DNA of 64,000 nt from BOG-1112 sp964611335 (GCA_964611335.1 CAZSXR010000002.1:714964-778963), one strand, 5' to 3'; shown: positions 8,816 to 18,434, counted from the stretch's first letter. Notes: generated by a model not told the origin, from the letters alone. Numbers and translations: made by a program.

Positions 8816-9634
8816 GTGGTAGACAAAATCATGACGCACGAAATACTGAAACCAAAAAAAAACGAAAAAAAATTTCTCAGCATTATTTATTTTTTAGATG
8901 GCGGGAAAACTCATACGCTTCGAATTTCTGTCAGTTTTATGAAAGCTTGTGTATTTCTATCCTTGTTTCTAATTGTTATCGGTTTTATTGGAGATTTACT
9001 TTTCATCAAAACCTTGTTCAGAGTTAAAGATCTCTCTCAGCGTCTCCACGCTTCTTTGGATACTATTTTTGAATATCAGGTAAAGTATGAGGGGATTTTC
9101 GAGAAAATTTACACAAGTGAGAAAAAAAACCCCGCAGCAGTTTCTGTTCTGGAGTCAGCGGTATCCGGGGAGGCAGCTTCCGATAAATCTCATGAAGACG
9201 GAGACGCAAATAAAAAATATGTAAATCTTCTTACATCTCAGCAGATCTTTGTAAAAGAAGACGATGCGAATGCATCTGTTAAGATAGAAAAGCCTGTTCT
9301 TCATAAGAACAAAAATCATTTAGAGCTTTCAATTGGTCTTCGAAATCGTAATCAACGATCGAGAGCTGAAGGATTGATGACGGCTAGTGCTGAATGGGTT
9401 GACGCTAAAGGGAATAAAAAAATAAGTGAAGCTTTTGTCGGTCCGGCAGAAAAGGTCTCAACGGATTCTCATCCTCCCATTAAATTCGGCATTCGACAGT
9501 ATACTGTTAAAAAATTTAATTTTGAGATCCCGGAGAGCAATTTTGTTCTTTCGAAAATTGAAATCATACTGACCGATCGGACCTCTCATAAGTCTAAGTA
9601 CACAATTGTTTCTCCACAAGCATCTACCCCCTAA
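8816..9634 (+). CDS. Membrane-anchored protein of unknown function
   Basis: I do not recognise this 272-residue protein. It has a short basic cytoplasmic N-terminus, one clear membrane helix at about residues 40-65, a short helical linker (about 68-90), a low-complexity stretch rich in Ala/Ser/Asp/Lys (about 100-135) and a C-terminal strand-rich domain (about 140-272). It is probably a bitopic inner-membrane protein with a periplasmic domain. The start may be GTG 8816 (AGGGAAA immediately upstream) or ATG 8831. It lies 67 nt before a lipoprotein gene in the same direction. Confidence 0.75.
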   Translation: MVDKIMTHEILKPKKNEKKFLSIIYFLDGGKTHTLRISVSFMKACVFLSLFLIVIGFIGDLLFIKTLFRVKDLSQRLHASLDTIFEYQVKYEGIFEKIYTSEKKNPAAVSVLESAVSGEAASDKSHEDGDANKKYVNLLTSQQIFVKEDDANASVKIEKPVLHKNKNHLELSIGLRNRNQRSRAEGLMTASAEWVDAKGNKKISEAFVGPAEKVSTDSHPPIKFGIRQYTVKKFNFEIPESNFVLSKIEIILTDRTSHKSKYTIVSPQASTP

Positions 9635-9701
9635 TAGAAACTAATTTTCAAAAAATCTGATAATATTAGAGATAATTCAAGAAATCTCTGAGGGAGATCA
9701 G

Positions 9702-10799
9702 ATGAATATTTTGCAAATTTATTTTTTAACTTTCTTTTTGTTCTTAACTGGATCGTGCAAAAGACAATCTAAAGTAAATCTTCAGTTAGATGTTAGAGAT
9801 GATGTTGGGAACATTGTAAACGATGCTTATGTTGAATTAAATGATCGTAAAATAGGGAGAACAGATATAAATGGAGAATTAAATGTGAACCTTCCCCTCA
9901 AAAGAGGAGAACACAGACTCAAAATAATGAAAGAAACAGAAGAAATAGCTTATGAGCCTTTTGAAAAAACAATTTTCTTTTTTAAAAAAAATGAAAAAAC
10001 AATAACAATTCATGCCATTGTTCGCTCTAATCTTAAGCCTTTTCCAGAAGACAATTCTTTTGATGATTTTCCAGAACTCCCTAAGAAGCAGGGAGAAAAT
10101 TCCCAAGAGGTTCTTGCGAGTGTGGATATGAATACAGAAAACGAAATTCAAGAAAGTACAGAAAGTATAGAAACAAAAGAACCTGTTCAGGTTGAGGAGA
10201 AGCCCTTGCCTGAAACGTCACTTACAAAATTTGGCTCGAATATCGAAAAACTTCTAAGTGAAAAAAAATATAAGCAAGCTATTGAGGGTTTAAAAAATGT
10301 TAAAGTTCAAGATCCAGAATATATAGCATCTTGGCAAAAAATCGGAGATATCTATCTTAAGGATTTAAAAGAATACAAAAGGGCACTCGCTTCTTATGAT
10401 AAACTTACCCGCCTTCCTGCCCTTAAAAATTATGAAAATCCTAAGTTCATCGAAATTTATATGAATAAAGCATTGGCTTACTACAATTTAGGAGAGATTT
10501 TCGCTACGAAAGACCGCAAAGAATCGACACGTTTCTTCAAAAATACATATTGGATAACAAATCGGATTTCTAATATTGCTAACACCGAGGAAAACCTTAA
10601 AGAATTTGCGGAAAATACAGCATATTATAGAGCCCTGTCTTTGCATAGAATCTGGCAAAATAACCCTAAACTCACGCCTTCGTCAAAAGTAAGTAAGGAA
10701 TGGGAGCGTTACCAGAGTATTGCCAAAAATTTGAAAAATAGCGACCATCCTAAATATTTTGTAAATTCAGAAAAGTATTTGAAGCAAATAAAATTGTAG
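9702..10799 (+). CDS. Lipoprotein with carboxypeptidase-regulatory/PEGA-like domain and TPR-like region
   Basis: The signal peptide ends in a lipobox LTGSC with the lipidated Cys at residue 19. Residues about 24-108 form a beta-sandwich-like unit (LDVRDDVGNIVNDAYVELND, GRTDINGELNVNLP, RGEHRLKI) resembling carboxypeptidase-regulatory/PEGA domains. After a Glu/Pro-rich linker, residues about 180-365 are helical, with TPR-like pairs (YKQAIEGLKNVKVQDPEYIASWQKIGDIYL). It is probably periplasmic and membrane anchored. A GAGGGAGAT ribosome site precedes the ATG. Function unknown; the architecture suggests an envelope scaffold or peptidoglycan-associated partner. Confidence 0.8.
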   Translation: MNILQIYFLTFFLFLTGSCKRQSKVNLQLDVRDDVGNIVNDAYVELNDRKIGRTDINGELNVNLPLKRGEHRLKIMKETEEIAYEPFEKTIFFFKKNEKTITIHAIVRSNLKPFPEDNSFDDFPELPKKQGENSQEVLASVDMNTENEIQESTESIETKEPVQVEEKPLPETSLTKFGSNIEKLLSEKKYKQAIEGLKNVKVQDPEYIASWQKIGDIYLKDLKEYKRALASYDKLTRLPALKNYENPKFIEIYMNKALAYYNLGEIFATKDRKESTRFFKNTYWITNRISNIANTEENLKEFAENTAYYRALSLHRIWQNNPKLTPSSKVSKEWERYQSIAKNLKNSDHPKYFVNSEKYLKQIKL

Positions 10800-10800
10800 G

Positions 10801-11532
10801 TCAAGAATTTCTGAATGCTATGGCTTCACCAATTAAAAGTCGGGCTCGTTTGATAATTTTTTTGTGAAGCTGATCTACTTGATGTTTGAATTCCTCAGAA
10901 TCTTCAGAGGCTTTGGGTGGAATTATAGGCTGACTTAAAAAGTGAACGAGTTCGACCGGTCTTGGAATGAGAGTAAGGCCTACCCCTCTTGCAAAAAAGA
11001 GAGGGATTTTAAAATTTTTGTAAGCCCATTTAGTAAGAGCGTTTGGGTAAACATCGAAAAGATCGTCAGCTTTGGGGCAGGTTCCAATGATGATAGGAGT
11101 TTGTGTTTTTAGCGCGAGTTTTACAAAACCTTTTCTTTTTTCCCAGAGAATTTGATAGCGCTCGTTTGAGGGTCTCAACGCTTCTCTCATTCCTCCAGGG
11201 GCTACTGTTACTAATTCTTCATTTTCAAGTAGGCTTTCTGCGTTGGATTGATTCCCTTCAACACCTCCAAGTTGAGATGCGAGATTTCCAAGAACCGGTA
11301 TTTTGAAAATCAAATGGTCAGCTAAGGACCTAGCAATTCTTTCCTTTTCGTCATAAATAGCACAACCCAGCAAAGCAATATCATAGGTTGCTAAACTATG
11401 ATTGACCGCCAATAACACTCGACCCTTTTCGGGAATATGTTCCATTCCCACAACCTTGTGTTGGTGGTATTCCCTAAGTGATCTCAGGAAGGGGTGAACA
11501 ATTTCTAAGTATTCTCTTTTCATTTGTTTCAT
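10801..11532 (-). CDS. Lysophospholipid / glycerol-3-phosphate acyltransferase-like protein
   Basis: PlsC-superfamily fold. The catalytic motif NHSLATYD (NHx4D) lies near residues 44-51, VEGNQSNAESLL near the second block, and VAPGGMREALR corresponds to the acceptor-binding [FV]PEGxR/PGGxxE block. The PGG variant resembles diacylglycerol-acyltransferase-like members more than classical PlsC. It probably acylates a lipid head group at the inner face of the membrane. At 243 residues it is complete. It stands alone, convergent with the lipoprotein gene (1 nt gap). Substrate unknown. Confidence 0.78.
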   Translation of the reverse strand: MKQMKREYLEIVHPFLRSLREYHQHKVVGMEHIPEKGRVLLAVNHSLATYDIALLGCAIYDEKERIARSLADHLIFKIPVLGNLASQLGGVEGNQSNAESLLENEELVTVAPGGMREALRPSNERYQILWEKRKGFVKLALKTQTPIIIGTCPKADDLFDVYPNALTKWAYKNFKIPLFFARGVGLTLIPRPVELVHFLSQPIIPPKASEDSEEFKHQVDQLHKKIIKRARLLIGEAIAFRNS

Positions 11533-11663
11533 ATTTAAACAACCATCTTCTTGCAGAGTGCTAAGTCTTTTTAACTATCGGAATTCAAGAAATTTATTTA
11601 ACTCAAATACTACGCATAAAAAAAGCACGAGTATAAGTCAATGAAATTGAAGGAATATGAACA

Positions 11664-12725
11664 ATGATGAAGAATAAGATTTCTGTTAAAGTGATACATG
11701 ACAGAAAGAGTATCAACAATTTAAAACTGGTACTCAGAAAACTTGAGAGTTGTGGCTTTACGGATATTCAATCTATTGAGTTTAACAAGCAAGATAAAGA
11801 TATCAAAAAAACTGAAAACAAAAACTTAATTTTCCTCATAGATGCAAGAGAAGAATTTATCTTTGATTATGGGTTAGTAAAAAGCTTTGTGAACAAGAAT
11901 GTTCCACCGACGATTTTCCTCAGATACGACAAAGTAGCACGTCCGAAATCCCTAGTTTTAAGCGAAAATGGGGGCTTTCATTATTTAGACGATAAGGAGA
12001 CCCTTCATTGGGCAGATTCCTTTTCATTTACAAAGGCAGCATTACTTGAAACAAATATCTATGTTTCTTTATTAGAGAAAGCGAAAGACATTGAAGAGTT
12101 TTTAGACTCCGTACTGATGCTTGCGCAAAGGGGAATTCCGGTTCCACAATGGAACGAGCAAAGGTTGAAACCATGTCTTTTCTTGGATAGAGATGGAATT
12201 CTTATCGAAGATTCAGGATATGTGGGGCATCCGAAAGATGTAATTCTCATCAAAGATGTTATCCCGCTTATCTTGTGGGCAAAACAGCAGGGTTGGTATG
12301 TTATCGTAGTCAGCAACCAGTCTGGTATAGCTCGTGGCAAATTTACAAATTCCGATCTTCATGAGACGACGGAAGAGATCAAATCTCTCTTACGTAAATA
12401 TGTTGCAGAGCCCGACGGATGGTATTACTGCCCTTTCTTGCCAAAAGGAAGCGTAGCAGCCTATGCCAAAAACAGCGTATCAAGAAAACCCCTACCTGGG
12501 CTCTTCCTTCAAGCGTCTATGGATTACCCCATAGATTTTGATAGGAGTTGGATGGTTGGCGATAAAATTTCAGATTGCGTCTCTTTATTAGGAATGCAAA
12601 GCTGCTTAGTCAAAGGCCGGTATCCACTACCCGATACGGCTGGGAATGTATTTAACAATATTACAGAGCTTTTAGCACATATAAGTCGTGTTGCGGGTCT
12701 TGGATCACATCCAACTGTGAAATGA
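11664..12725 (+). CDS. GmhB-like HAD phosphatase with an N-terminal receiver-like domain
   Basis: Residues about 168-335 are a HAD histidinol/heptose-bisphosphate phosphatase: FLDRDG at 173-178 (D175, D177), SNQSGIARG at 217-225, SRKP at 273-276 and MVGDKISD at 297-304. This fits D,D-heptose-1,7-bisphosphate 7-phosphatase, needed with HldE for ADP-heptose. The usual zinc loop (CPHx..CxCRKP) keeps only one Cys (YYCPFLP...SVSRKP), so zinc binding is probably lost. Residues 1-165 look like a CheY-type alpha/beta fold (VKVIHD, then NLIFLIDARE with D60 at the phosphoacceptor place), an unusual fusion. An AAGGA site lies 9 nt before the ATG. Confidence 0.8.
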   Translation: MMKNKISVKVIHDRKSINNLKLVLRKLESCGFTDIQSIEFNKQDKDIKKTENKNLIFLIDAREEFIFDYGLVKSFVNKNVPPTIFLRYDKVARPKSLVLSENGGFHYLDDKETLHWADSFSFTKAALLETNIYVSLLEKAKDIEEFLDSVLMLAQRGIPVPQWNEQRLKPCLFLDRDGILIEDSGYVGHPKDVILIKDVIPLILWAKQQGWYVIVVSNQSGIARGKFTNSDLHETTEEIKSLLRKYVAEPDGWYYCPFLPKGSVAAYAKNSVSRKPLPGLFLQASMDYPIDFDRSWMVGDKISDCVSLLGMQSCLVKGRYPLPDTAGNVFNNITELLAHISRVAGLGSHPTVK

Positions 12726-12815
12726 CTTGACAAGAATTTACAATTTTTAGACAGTAGCGCAGTTTTTGAGATTAAGTTTGTAAATTCGGTGGCTAATCCA
12801 CGCGAGGTTTTTTCT

Positions 12816-13130
12816 ATGCAATATGCTGTTATTCAAGCAGGCGGTCATCAGTACCGCGTAAAAGTAGGTGACACTCTTCCAATTGACAGACTCAGTGGGG
12901 AAGTTGGCGATAAAGTTAGTTTTGACAAAGTTCTTCTCGTAAATGACGAAAAGGGCGTGAAGTTAGGCAAACCTTATCTTGCAAAAGCTCATGTTGAAGC
13001 GACGATTAAAGAACAAAAACGCGATGATAAAGTACTTGTTTTCAAATACAAGCGCCGCAAGAATTACAAGAAAATGCGTGGGCACAAACAGCCTATAACT
13101 GTAATCGAAATAGCTAACATTAGCGCTTAG
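12816..13130 (+). CDS. rplU: 50S ribosomal protein L21
   Basis: 104 residues with the L21 pattern MQYAVIQAGGHQYRVKVGD at the start and KYKRRKNYKKMRGHKQPIT (23S rRNA-binding basic tail) at the end. I chose the ATG at 12816 because it has GAGG 8-9 nt upstream and gives the standard L21 N-terminus. A GTG at 12789 would add nine residues with no family support. It is the first gene of rplU-rpmA-obgE, a near-universal order. A TTGACA at 12727-12732 upstream may be its -35, but no convincing -10 follows. Confidence 0.96.
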   Translation: MQYAVIQAGGHQYRVKVGDTLPIDRLSGEVGDKVSFDKVLLVNDEKGVKLGKPYLAKAHVEATIKEQKRDDKVLVFKYKRRKNYKKMRGHKQPITVIEIANISA

Positions 13131-13159
13131 TTCTTAGGCGAATATACGAGGATAAAGAA

Positions 13160-13420
13160 ATGGCAACCAAAAAAGCTGGTGGTAGTACCAAGAACGGTCG
13201 AGATTCTAACGCCCAACGAAGAGGCGTCAAAGTATTCGGAAGTAGCACTGTAAAAGCCGGAAATATTATCGTACGCCAAGTTGGAAGTAGTTTCCATGCT
13301 GGTCCGAACGTAGGATGCGGAAAGGATTTTACTCTCTTCGCAAAAACTGCTGGAACAGTAGTTTTCGAGAGCTGGAGCCGAGATCGTCAACGTGTTCGTA
13401 TCATTCCTGCCGACGTTTAA
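13160..13420 (+). CDS. rpmA: 50S ribosomal protein L27
   Basis: 86 residues, starting MATKKAGGSTKNGRDSNAQR, whose N-terminal tail reaches the peptidyl transferase centre. The core GNIIVRQVGSSFHAGPNVG follows the family pattern (usually RQRGTKFHPGxNVG), with several substitutions in the RGTKFHPG stretch. No N-terminal pre-sequence of the Firmicute type is present. It lies 29 nt after rplU, with GAGGATAAAGA upstream. Confidence 0.96.
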   Translation: MATKKAGGSTKNGRDSNAQRRGVKVFGSSTVKAGNIIVRQVGSSFHAGPNVGCGKDFTLFAKTAGTVVFESWSRDRQRVRIIPADV

Positions 13421-13462
13421 TCTCTCTATTTTCCTCACAATTTTAATATATTAGGTATAGCG

Positions 13463-14506
13463 ATGCGTTTCATCGATCAAACTGAAATCTGGGTTTACTC
13501 AGGAAGTGGTGGTGATGGCATCGCTAGTTTTCGTCGTGCTCGAAATAAACCCCGATTAGGCCCTGATGGTGGCAGCGGCGGTGCTGGCGGTAGTGTCTAT
13601 TTTAAAGCTGACCGTGGCATGAACACGCTTGCAACTCTTCGTTATAGAAGAGAATACCGCGCGAAAGATGGTGGCAAAGGGGGGGCGAATGAGCGTACAG
13701 GTCGCCGAGGCGAAGATATAACGATACAAGTCCCTCTTGGGACTATTATTTTTGATCATGCTTCAGGGGAAAAGCTAGGAGAGCTTACTGACACAAATTC
13801 TCTGTTGCTTATTGCGAAAGGTGGGGAGCCTGGTTTAGGCAATTCTGAATTTGTAACAGCAGTAAATCGCGCGCCGCAAAGTGCAACAAAAGGAGAAAAG
13901 GGTCTTAGTTTTCACCTTCGTTTAGAGCTAAAGGTTTTGGCTGATATAGGCCTTGCCGGCATGCCGAATGCTGGTAAATCCACGCTTCTTAGCAGACTAA
14001 GTCATGCCAAACCCAAAATTGCGGATTATCCTTTTACAACGTTGCACCCTATGTTGGGAGTTGTGGAAGATAAAATCACTGGACGATCTTTTGTGGTAGC
14101 AGATATTCCTGGTCTTATAGAGGGGGCCAGCAAGGGAAAGGGCTTAGGATTTGAGTTTCTCCGTCATCTGGAGCGTAATAAGGTTATTGCGTATATTTTG
14201 GATGGATCTTTAGGAAAAGAGGCTCTCAAACATTACCATGATTTGCAGCACGAATTGTATACTTACAATGAGGCTTTTCGTAGCAAGCAGGCTGTTGTTG
14301 TCCTTAACAAAGTAGATCTTTTGGATGAGGACGTCTTAGCAAAAACCCTTAAGAGTTTTGACTCTCTCAATATTCCGGTTGTTTCCATCTCTGCAGTAAC
14401 AGGGCAAGGGCTCCGATTGTTGATTCAGACTTTTGGTGATGTTCTTGAGAAATTAAAGAGTGAAAATGAAGAAGAGTTCACATCAAAACCCCAGACTGAA
14501 TCCTGA
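13463..14506 (+). CDS. obgE: Obg family GTPase ObgE/CgtA
   Basis: Ribosome-associated GTPase involved in 50S maturation. The glycine-rich OBG fold spans about residues 1-158 (GSGGDGIASFRRARNKPRLGPDGG, GGSGGAGGSVYF). The G domain follows with G1 GMPNAGKST, G3 DIPGLIEGAS, G4 NKVD and G5-like SAVTG. At 347 residues the C-terminal acidic tail is short, as in many non-enteric species. It is third in the rplU-rpmA-obgE block and overlaps nadD by about 40 nt. Confidence 0.96.
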   Translation: MRFIDQTEIWVYSGSGGDGIASFRRARNKPRLGPDGGSGGAGGSVYFKADRGMNTLATLRYRREYRAKDGGKGGANERTGRRGEDITIQVPLGTIIFDHASGEKLGELTDTNSLLLIAKGGEPGLGNSEFVTAVNRAPQSATKGEKGLSFHLRLELKVLADIGLAGMPNAGKSTLLSRLSHAKPKIADYPFTTLHPMLGVVEDKITGRSFVVADIPGLIEGASKGKGLGFEFLRHLERNKVIAYILDGSLGKEALKHYHDLQHELYTYNEAFRSKQAVVVLNKVDLLDEDVLAKTLKSFDSLNIPVVSISAVTGQGLRLLIQTFGDVLEKLKSENEEEFTSKPQTES

Positions 14507-15152
14507 GTTAATCTTATTTGGAGGGACTTTTGATCCTCCTCATAAGGGTCATAGTGATTGCGTTAAGTTTGTGAAAGAAAGCTTTCCTGAAGCAAAAATT
14601 GCAGTACTCCCAAGCTTTCAGGTACCTCTTACAAAAGATCAAAATAAAATTATGCGAACATCTTTCGAAGACCGCTTCGAGATGTGTAACAGAGCCTTTG
14701 AAAAAGTAGCAGATTATATATGGGACTTTGAAAAAAATCTAAGTACTCCAAGCTACACAGTGAATCTGCTTAACTATATTCAAAAACAATTTCCACAAAA
14801 ACATCTTGGATTCTTGATGGGATTAGATCAGTTGAGAAAGTTTTCAACTTGGTATGAACCTATAAAAATTTTAAAATTAGCGTCTCTCATTGTTATTTCA
14901 AGACAGACAGAGGAATGGGAATCTGTTTTAAAAGAATTTTCACACAACTTACATATCACAATTCAGAAAAATCACGCTTCTTTCATTGATATTCCTCCTT
15001 ATTTCCCACTTTTCAAAATGAATAAAGAAACAACAGCTATTTCGAGTACACAACTGCGTGAGTTGTTGAATCTTCATGTAGAATCTGCGCAAAATTTTCT
15101 AGATTCAGAAGTCTTTCGTTACATAATCGAAAAAAAATTGTATGCAGACTGA
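14466..15152 (+). CDS. nadD: Nicotinate-nucleotide adenylyltransferase
   Basis: NAD biosynthesis: adenylation of nicotinate mononucleotide. The nucleotidyltransferase motif FGGTFDPPHKGH (HxGH) lies near residues 20-31 and the C-terminal ISSTQLRELL near 195-204. GLDQLRKFSTWYEP matches the conserved GxDxxxxxxxW block. I prefer the ATG at 14466 (AAGAG 6 nt before); a GTG at 14460 is the alternative. The gene starts inside obgE and overlaps comF by 11 nt, so the block is translationally coupled. Confidence 0.92.
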   Translation: MKKSSHQNPRLNPELILFGGTFDPPHKGHSDCVKFVKESFPEAKIAVLPSFQVPLTKDQNKIMRTSFEDRFEMCNRAFEKVADYIWDFEKNLSTPSYTVNLLNYIQKQFPQKHLGFLMGLDQLRKFSTWYEPIKILKLASLIVISRQTEEWESVLKEFSHNLHITIQKNHASFIDIPPYFPLFKMNKETTAISSTQLRELLNLHVESAQNFLDSEVFRYIIEKKLYAD

Positions 15153-15741
15153 AAGCAATGTGATGAATTCTTGTCTGATATGCCATAAAAAAACTTTTGA
15201 AAGATCAGCCCCTTTTCTTTGTAAATCTTGTGTTCAAACGTTAGAGCCAGCGAAGTCACATGATGAGTTTTACAGTCTTTACAGATACAATTCAATTTTG
15301 AGAGAGCTTGTTCTCAAAGTAAAGATTCACGATAATTTTAGGGCTGTAGCCTGTTTAAATTATCTTTTTGTGAATAGTGATCTTTCCTCTTTTTTGGCGA
15401 AGTCTTGTGATTTTATAATTCCTGCTCCTTCAAGTTTATGGTCACGTCTTCGGGGGAGAATAGATCTGGCATGGCTTTTGGCTACAGCACTATCTAAACA
15501 ATATCATTGCCGAATAAGAGCAGCGCCAATTGGCCTTCATTGGCAACTGAGCAAGCGTTCAAAAATTTTGCATCGTGAAAAGTTGAAAGATGTGAGAGAA
15601 GCATTTTTTGGTGAATGGAAAGAAAAAACCTGTCTTATTATTGATGATGTCGTGACATCAGGGTATACGCTCAGGCGTGTCGCTTCAAGAATCAAGAAAG
15701 AAAATTGTAAGTTCCTCACTCTAGGGAGTGCTTTCGTCTAA
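15142..15741 (+). CDS. ComF-family phosphoribosyltransferase-like protein
   Basis: An N-terminal zinc-ribbon-like set (CLIC near 11-14, CKSC near 28-31) is followed by the family segment YRYNSILRELVLKVKIHDN. The PRTase domain carries PAPSSLWSRLRGRIDLAWLLA and the PRPP loop CLIIDDVVTSGYTLR near 171-185. ComF proteins are linked to DNA uptake and handling in competent bacteria, but their reaction is not established. 199 residues is normal. It overlaps nadD by 11 nt. Whether the cell is competent cannot be told from this window. Confidence 0.85.
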   Translation: MQTESNVMNSCLICHKKTFERSAPFLCKSCVQTLEPAKSHDEFYSLYRYNSILRELVLKVKIHDNFRAVACLNYLFVNSDLSSFLAKSCDFIIPAPSSLWSRLRGRIDLAWLLATALSKQYHCRIRAAPIGLHWQLSKRSKILHREKLKDVREAFFGEWKEKTCLIIDDVVTSGYTLRRVASRIKKENCKFLTLGSAFV

Positions 15742-15794
15742 ATGACGGATTCAAAGCCCTAGGCTCAGCATCAAACTTAATTAAGGGATTCATA

Positions 15795-18434
15795 ATGGGA
15801 ATGACTCAAAGCATATATCAAACGTCAAATATGACTCCCATGTTGCGTCAGTACTTTGATTTGAAAGGCGCTTGTTCGGATTCTGTACTTTTTTTCAGAA
15901 TGGGAGATTTTTATGAGGTTTTTGGCGAAGATGCCGTTGAGGTTTCCAAAGTTCTAAATATCGTTTTAACGAAACGAGATAAGGGTGATGATTCTATTCC
16001 TTTTTGCGGAGTTCCTCATCACAGTGCTCGGAATTACTGGCTTAAACTTCTCAAGCTTAATTTTAAAATAGCTATTGCGGATCAGGTGGAAGAAGCTTCT
16101 CAAGCAAAAGGACTTGTCAAAAGGGAACTTACAAAATTTCTCACACCGGCATGCATTGATGACCTAGAAGGGTTGCAAAGCGACTCCCCAAATTATCTCA
16201 TGTTTGTATATCAAGAGCCCGAAAGTAAAACATGGGTCATCGGTCTTGCAGATGTTTCTACAGGTGAGCTCAAAATTGGAGAAGTAGAAAACATAGAGGC
16301 TGTTGTTAAGGCAATAGAGACTTACAGGCCAAAAGAAGTGCTTTTGAGACGTTTTTTAACCCCTATTCTCAAAGAAAAATTAGATCATTATTTAGCGCAA
16401 GAAACTCTGCTTTTTACGGCAATGCCTGAAGCCATTTTGCGTGATGCAAAATCACAGAAAGATATAGTCTCGAAAGTCCTTGGTCCTGTTGATACTTTGC
16501 AAGTGCCTATTCCATCTAGAAGCAGTGCGGTTGCGGTTTTAGCTTCTTTGTTTACACATCTTAAGGATCTTAAATTTAGCCTAGATCCTTTTTTATCTGT
16601 TTCAGCTCTTTTTGAAAGCGAAAGAGCTACGTTGAACAGTGCTGCTATTAATGATCTTGAAATCTTTAATACTGTACGACAGAATCAGCAAAAGGGTTCT
16701 CTTTTTTATGAGATCAACCATTGTTTGACTCCTATGGGAGCAAGACTGTTAAGATGGAGTCTTGTTCATCCTTTGCAAAACAAAGCACATATTGAAAAAA
16801 TCCATGGCAGCGTGTTGGCTATCATTGGTCTTGGGGAAAAAAATATCGAAATCTTAAGAGCTCATCTTAAGGGTATTTCTGATATAGAGCGGTTAAATGT
16901 TAAATTGGTCTCAAAAAATATCAAACCTAAAGAACTTTCATCTATTCGAGAAAGTTTATCCAAAATACAGGAAATTTTAGAGTTTTTTAGACAAAATTCT
17001 AAGCTTTATTTTGACGGAGTTATAGAAGATTTTGTTATCTCAAAAGATCTGAATAATCTTCTTTCCAATGCGTTGAAAACAGAAGTGGGAGGACTTGGAA
17101 GCGGAGATGAGATTTTTATCCAAGGTTTCGATAAAATTCTGGATGAAAAAAATGAGCTTTCGAAAAATGGAGAGCAGAAAGTAGAAGAGTATCAAGAGCG
17201 ACTTAAGAAAAAAACTGGAATTCAAAGTCTTAAAATCAAACATCATAAAAACTTTGGTCTTCTGGTTGAAATAACAAAGACACATTTATCTAAAGTTCCA
17301 GAAGAATTGATAAGACGACAAACCATGGTGAATTGTGAAAGGTTTGTTACGATTGAACTGCAAGAGCTCAGCGATGCACTTATGAGTGCCAAAGAAGATG
17401 CCATAGATCGAGAAGCTATCCTTTACGATTCTTTTTTGACTGAATTCGGAAGGAACTTTGGCATATTAAAAAAAATAAGTGCAAGTTTAGCTCTTTTTGA
17501 CATGTATACAGCTTTCGCATGGGTAGCAATTCAAAAAAAATATTCTAAACCTGAAATTGTGACAGATTCCATTGAACTCAAATCTGTACGTCATCCTACA
17601 GTAGAAAGTTTTATTGGAAGTCATGCATTTAATCCGAATGATATTTTTATGAATGAAAAGTGCAAACAGATTTTGATTACAGGCCCTAATATGGGTGGAA
17701 AATCCACTATTATGCGAACTGTAGCTATTTGTGCACTTTTAAATCAGAGCGGTAGTTTTGTTCCCGCTCTTTCTGCAAAATTACCAGTCTTCGATCAAAT
17801 TTTTACAAGAGTCGGAGCCTCTGATGATCTTGTAAAAGGGTTGTCAACTTTCATGGTAGAAATGACAGAAACAGCAGGAATTCTCAGGCAGGCAACCAAA
17901 AACAGTCTTGTTATTTTTGATGAAGTGGGTCGAGGAACTTCCACAGAAGATGGCTTAGCCATAGCGTCCGCTGTTCTCGAAAATTTAGCGACTAAAATCC
18001 TTAGTTGGACTTTTTTCGCAACTCATTATCATGAACTTGTAAATTTTTCTAAGTCCTTTCAAATTGTAAGAACTTATCAAACGGAGGTTATCAAAAGAAA
18101 TGATGGGATTAAATTTACACATCGTTTGATAGAAGGAGCAAGTGGCAGCTCTTACGGAATTCAGGTGGCTAAATTAGCTGGAATTCCGGAAAATGTGATT
18201 AAAAGAGCTCATGAACTTTTAGATTCTATGTCGCCCAAAAATTTGAAAATTTCCGAACCCGCTATTAGAGAAAAAACACAAGCTAAGTTTAGTAAAATTA
18301 GTTCCTTGTTAGATGATATTAGTATCAATGAAATAACCCCTATCCAGGCCTTTCATATTCTTTCTAAGCTCAAAGATGAGCATGAAGTTAAAGCCCCTAA
18401 AAATCCATTTCCTGATGGACAATCTTTGTTCTAA
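15795..18434 (+). CDS. mutS: DNA mismatch repair protein MutS
   Basis: 879 residues, full-length MutS1. The mismatch-binding Phe-x-Glu motif is in FFRMGDFYEVFGEDA at about 30-44. Walker A GPNMGGKST lies near 628-636, Walker B VIFDEVGRGTST near 705-716, and the H-loop ATHYHEL follows. The C-terminal SMSPKNL...PIQAFHILSKL region matches the MutL/clamp-interacting end. The ATG has AAGGGA upstream. No mutL is nearby. Intact mutS means mismatch repair has not been lost despite the host-dependent signs elsewhere. Confidence 0.97.
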   Translation: MGMTQSIYQTSNMTPMLRQYFDLKGACSDSVLFFRMGDFYEVFGEDAVEVSKVLNIVLTKRDKGDDSIPFCGVPHHSARNYWLKLLKLNFKIAIADQVEEASQAKGLVKRELTKFLTPACIDDLEGLQSDSPNYLMFVYQEPESKTWVIGLADVSTGELKIGEVENIEAVVKAIETYRPKEVLLRRFLTPILKEKLDHYLAQETLLFTAMPEAILRDAKSQKDIVSKVLGPVDTLQVPIPSRSSAVAVLASLFTHLKDLKFSLDPFLSVSALFESERATLNSAAINDLEIFNTVRQNQQKGSLFYEINHCLTPMGARLLRWSLVHPLQNKAHIEKIHGSVLAIIGLGEKNIEILRAHLKGISDIERLNVKLVSKNIKPKELSSIRESLSKIQEILEFFRQNSKLYFDGVIEDFVISKDLNNLLSNALKTEVGGLGSGDEIFIQGFDKILDEKNELSKNGEQKVEEYQERLKKKTGIQSLKIKHHKNFGLLVEITKTHLSKVPEELIRRQTMVNCERFVTIELQELSDALMSAKEDAIDREAILYDSFLTEFGRNFGILKKISASLALFDMYTAFAWVAIQKKYSKPEIVTDSIELKSVRHPTVESFIGSHAFNPNDIFMNEKCKQILITGPNMGGKSTIMRTVAICALLNQSGSFVPALSAKLPVFDQIFTRVGASDDLVKGLSTFMVEMTETAGILRQATKNSLVIFDEVGRGTSTEDGLAIASAVLENLATKILSWTFFATHYHELVNFSKSFQIVRTYQTEVIKRNDGIKFTHRLIEGASGSSYGIQVAKLAGIPENVIKRAHELLDSMSPKNLKISEPAIREKTQAKFSKISSLLDDISINEITPIQAFHILSKLKDEHEVKAPKNPFPDGQSLF

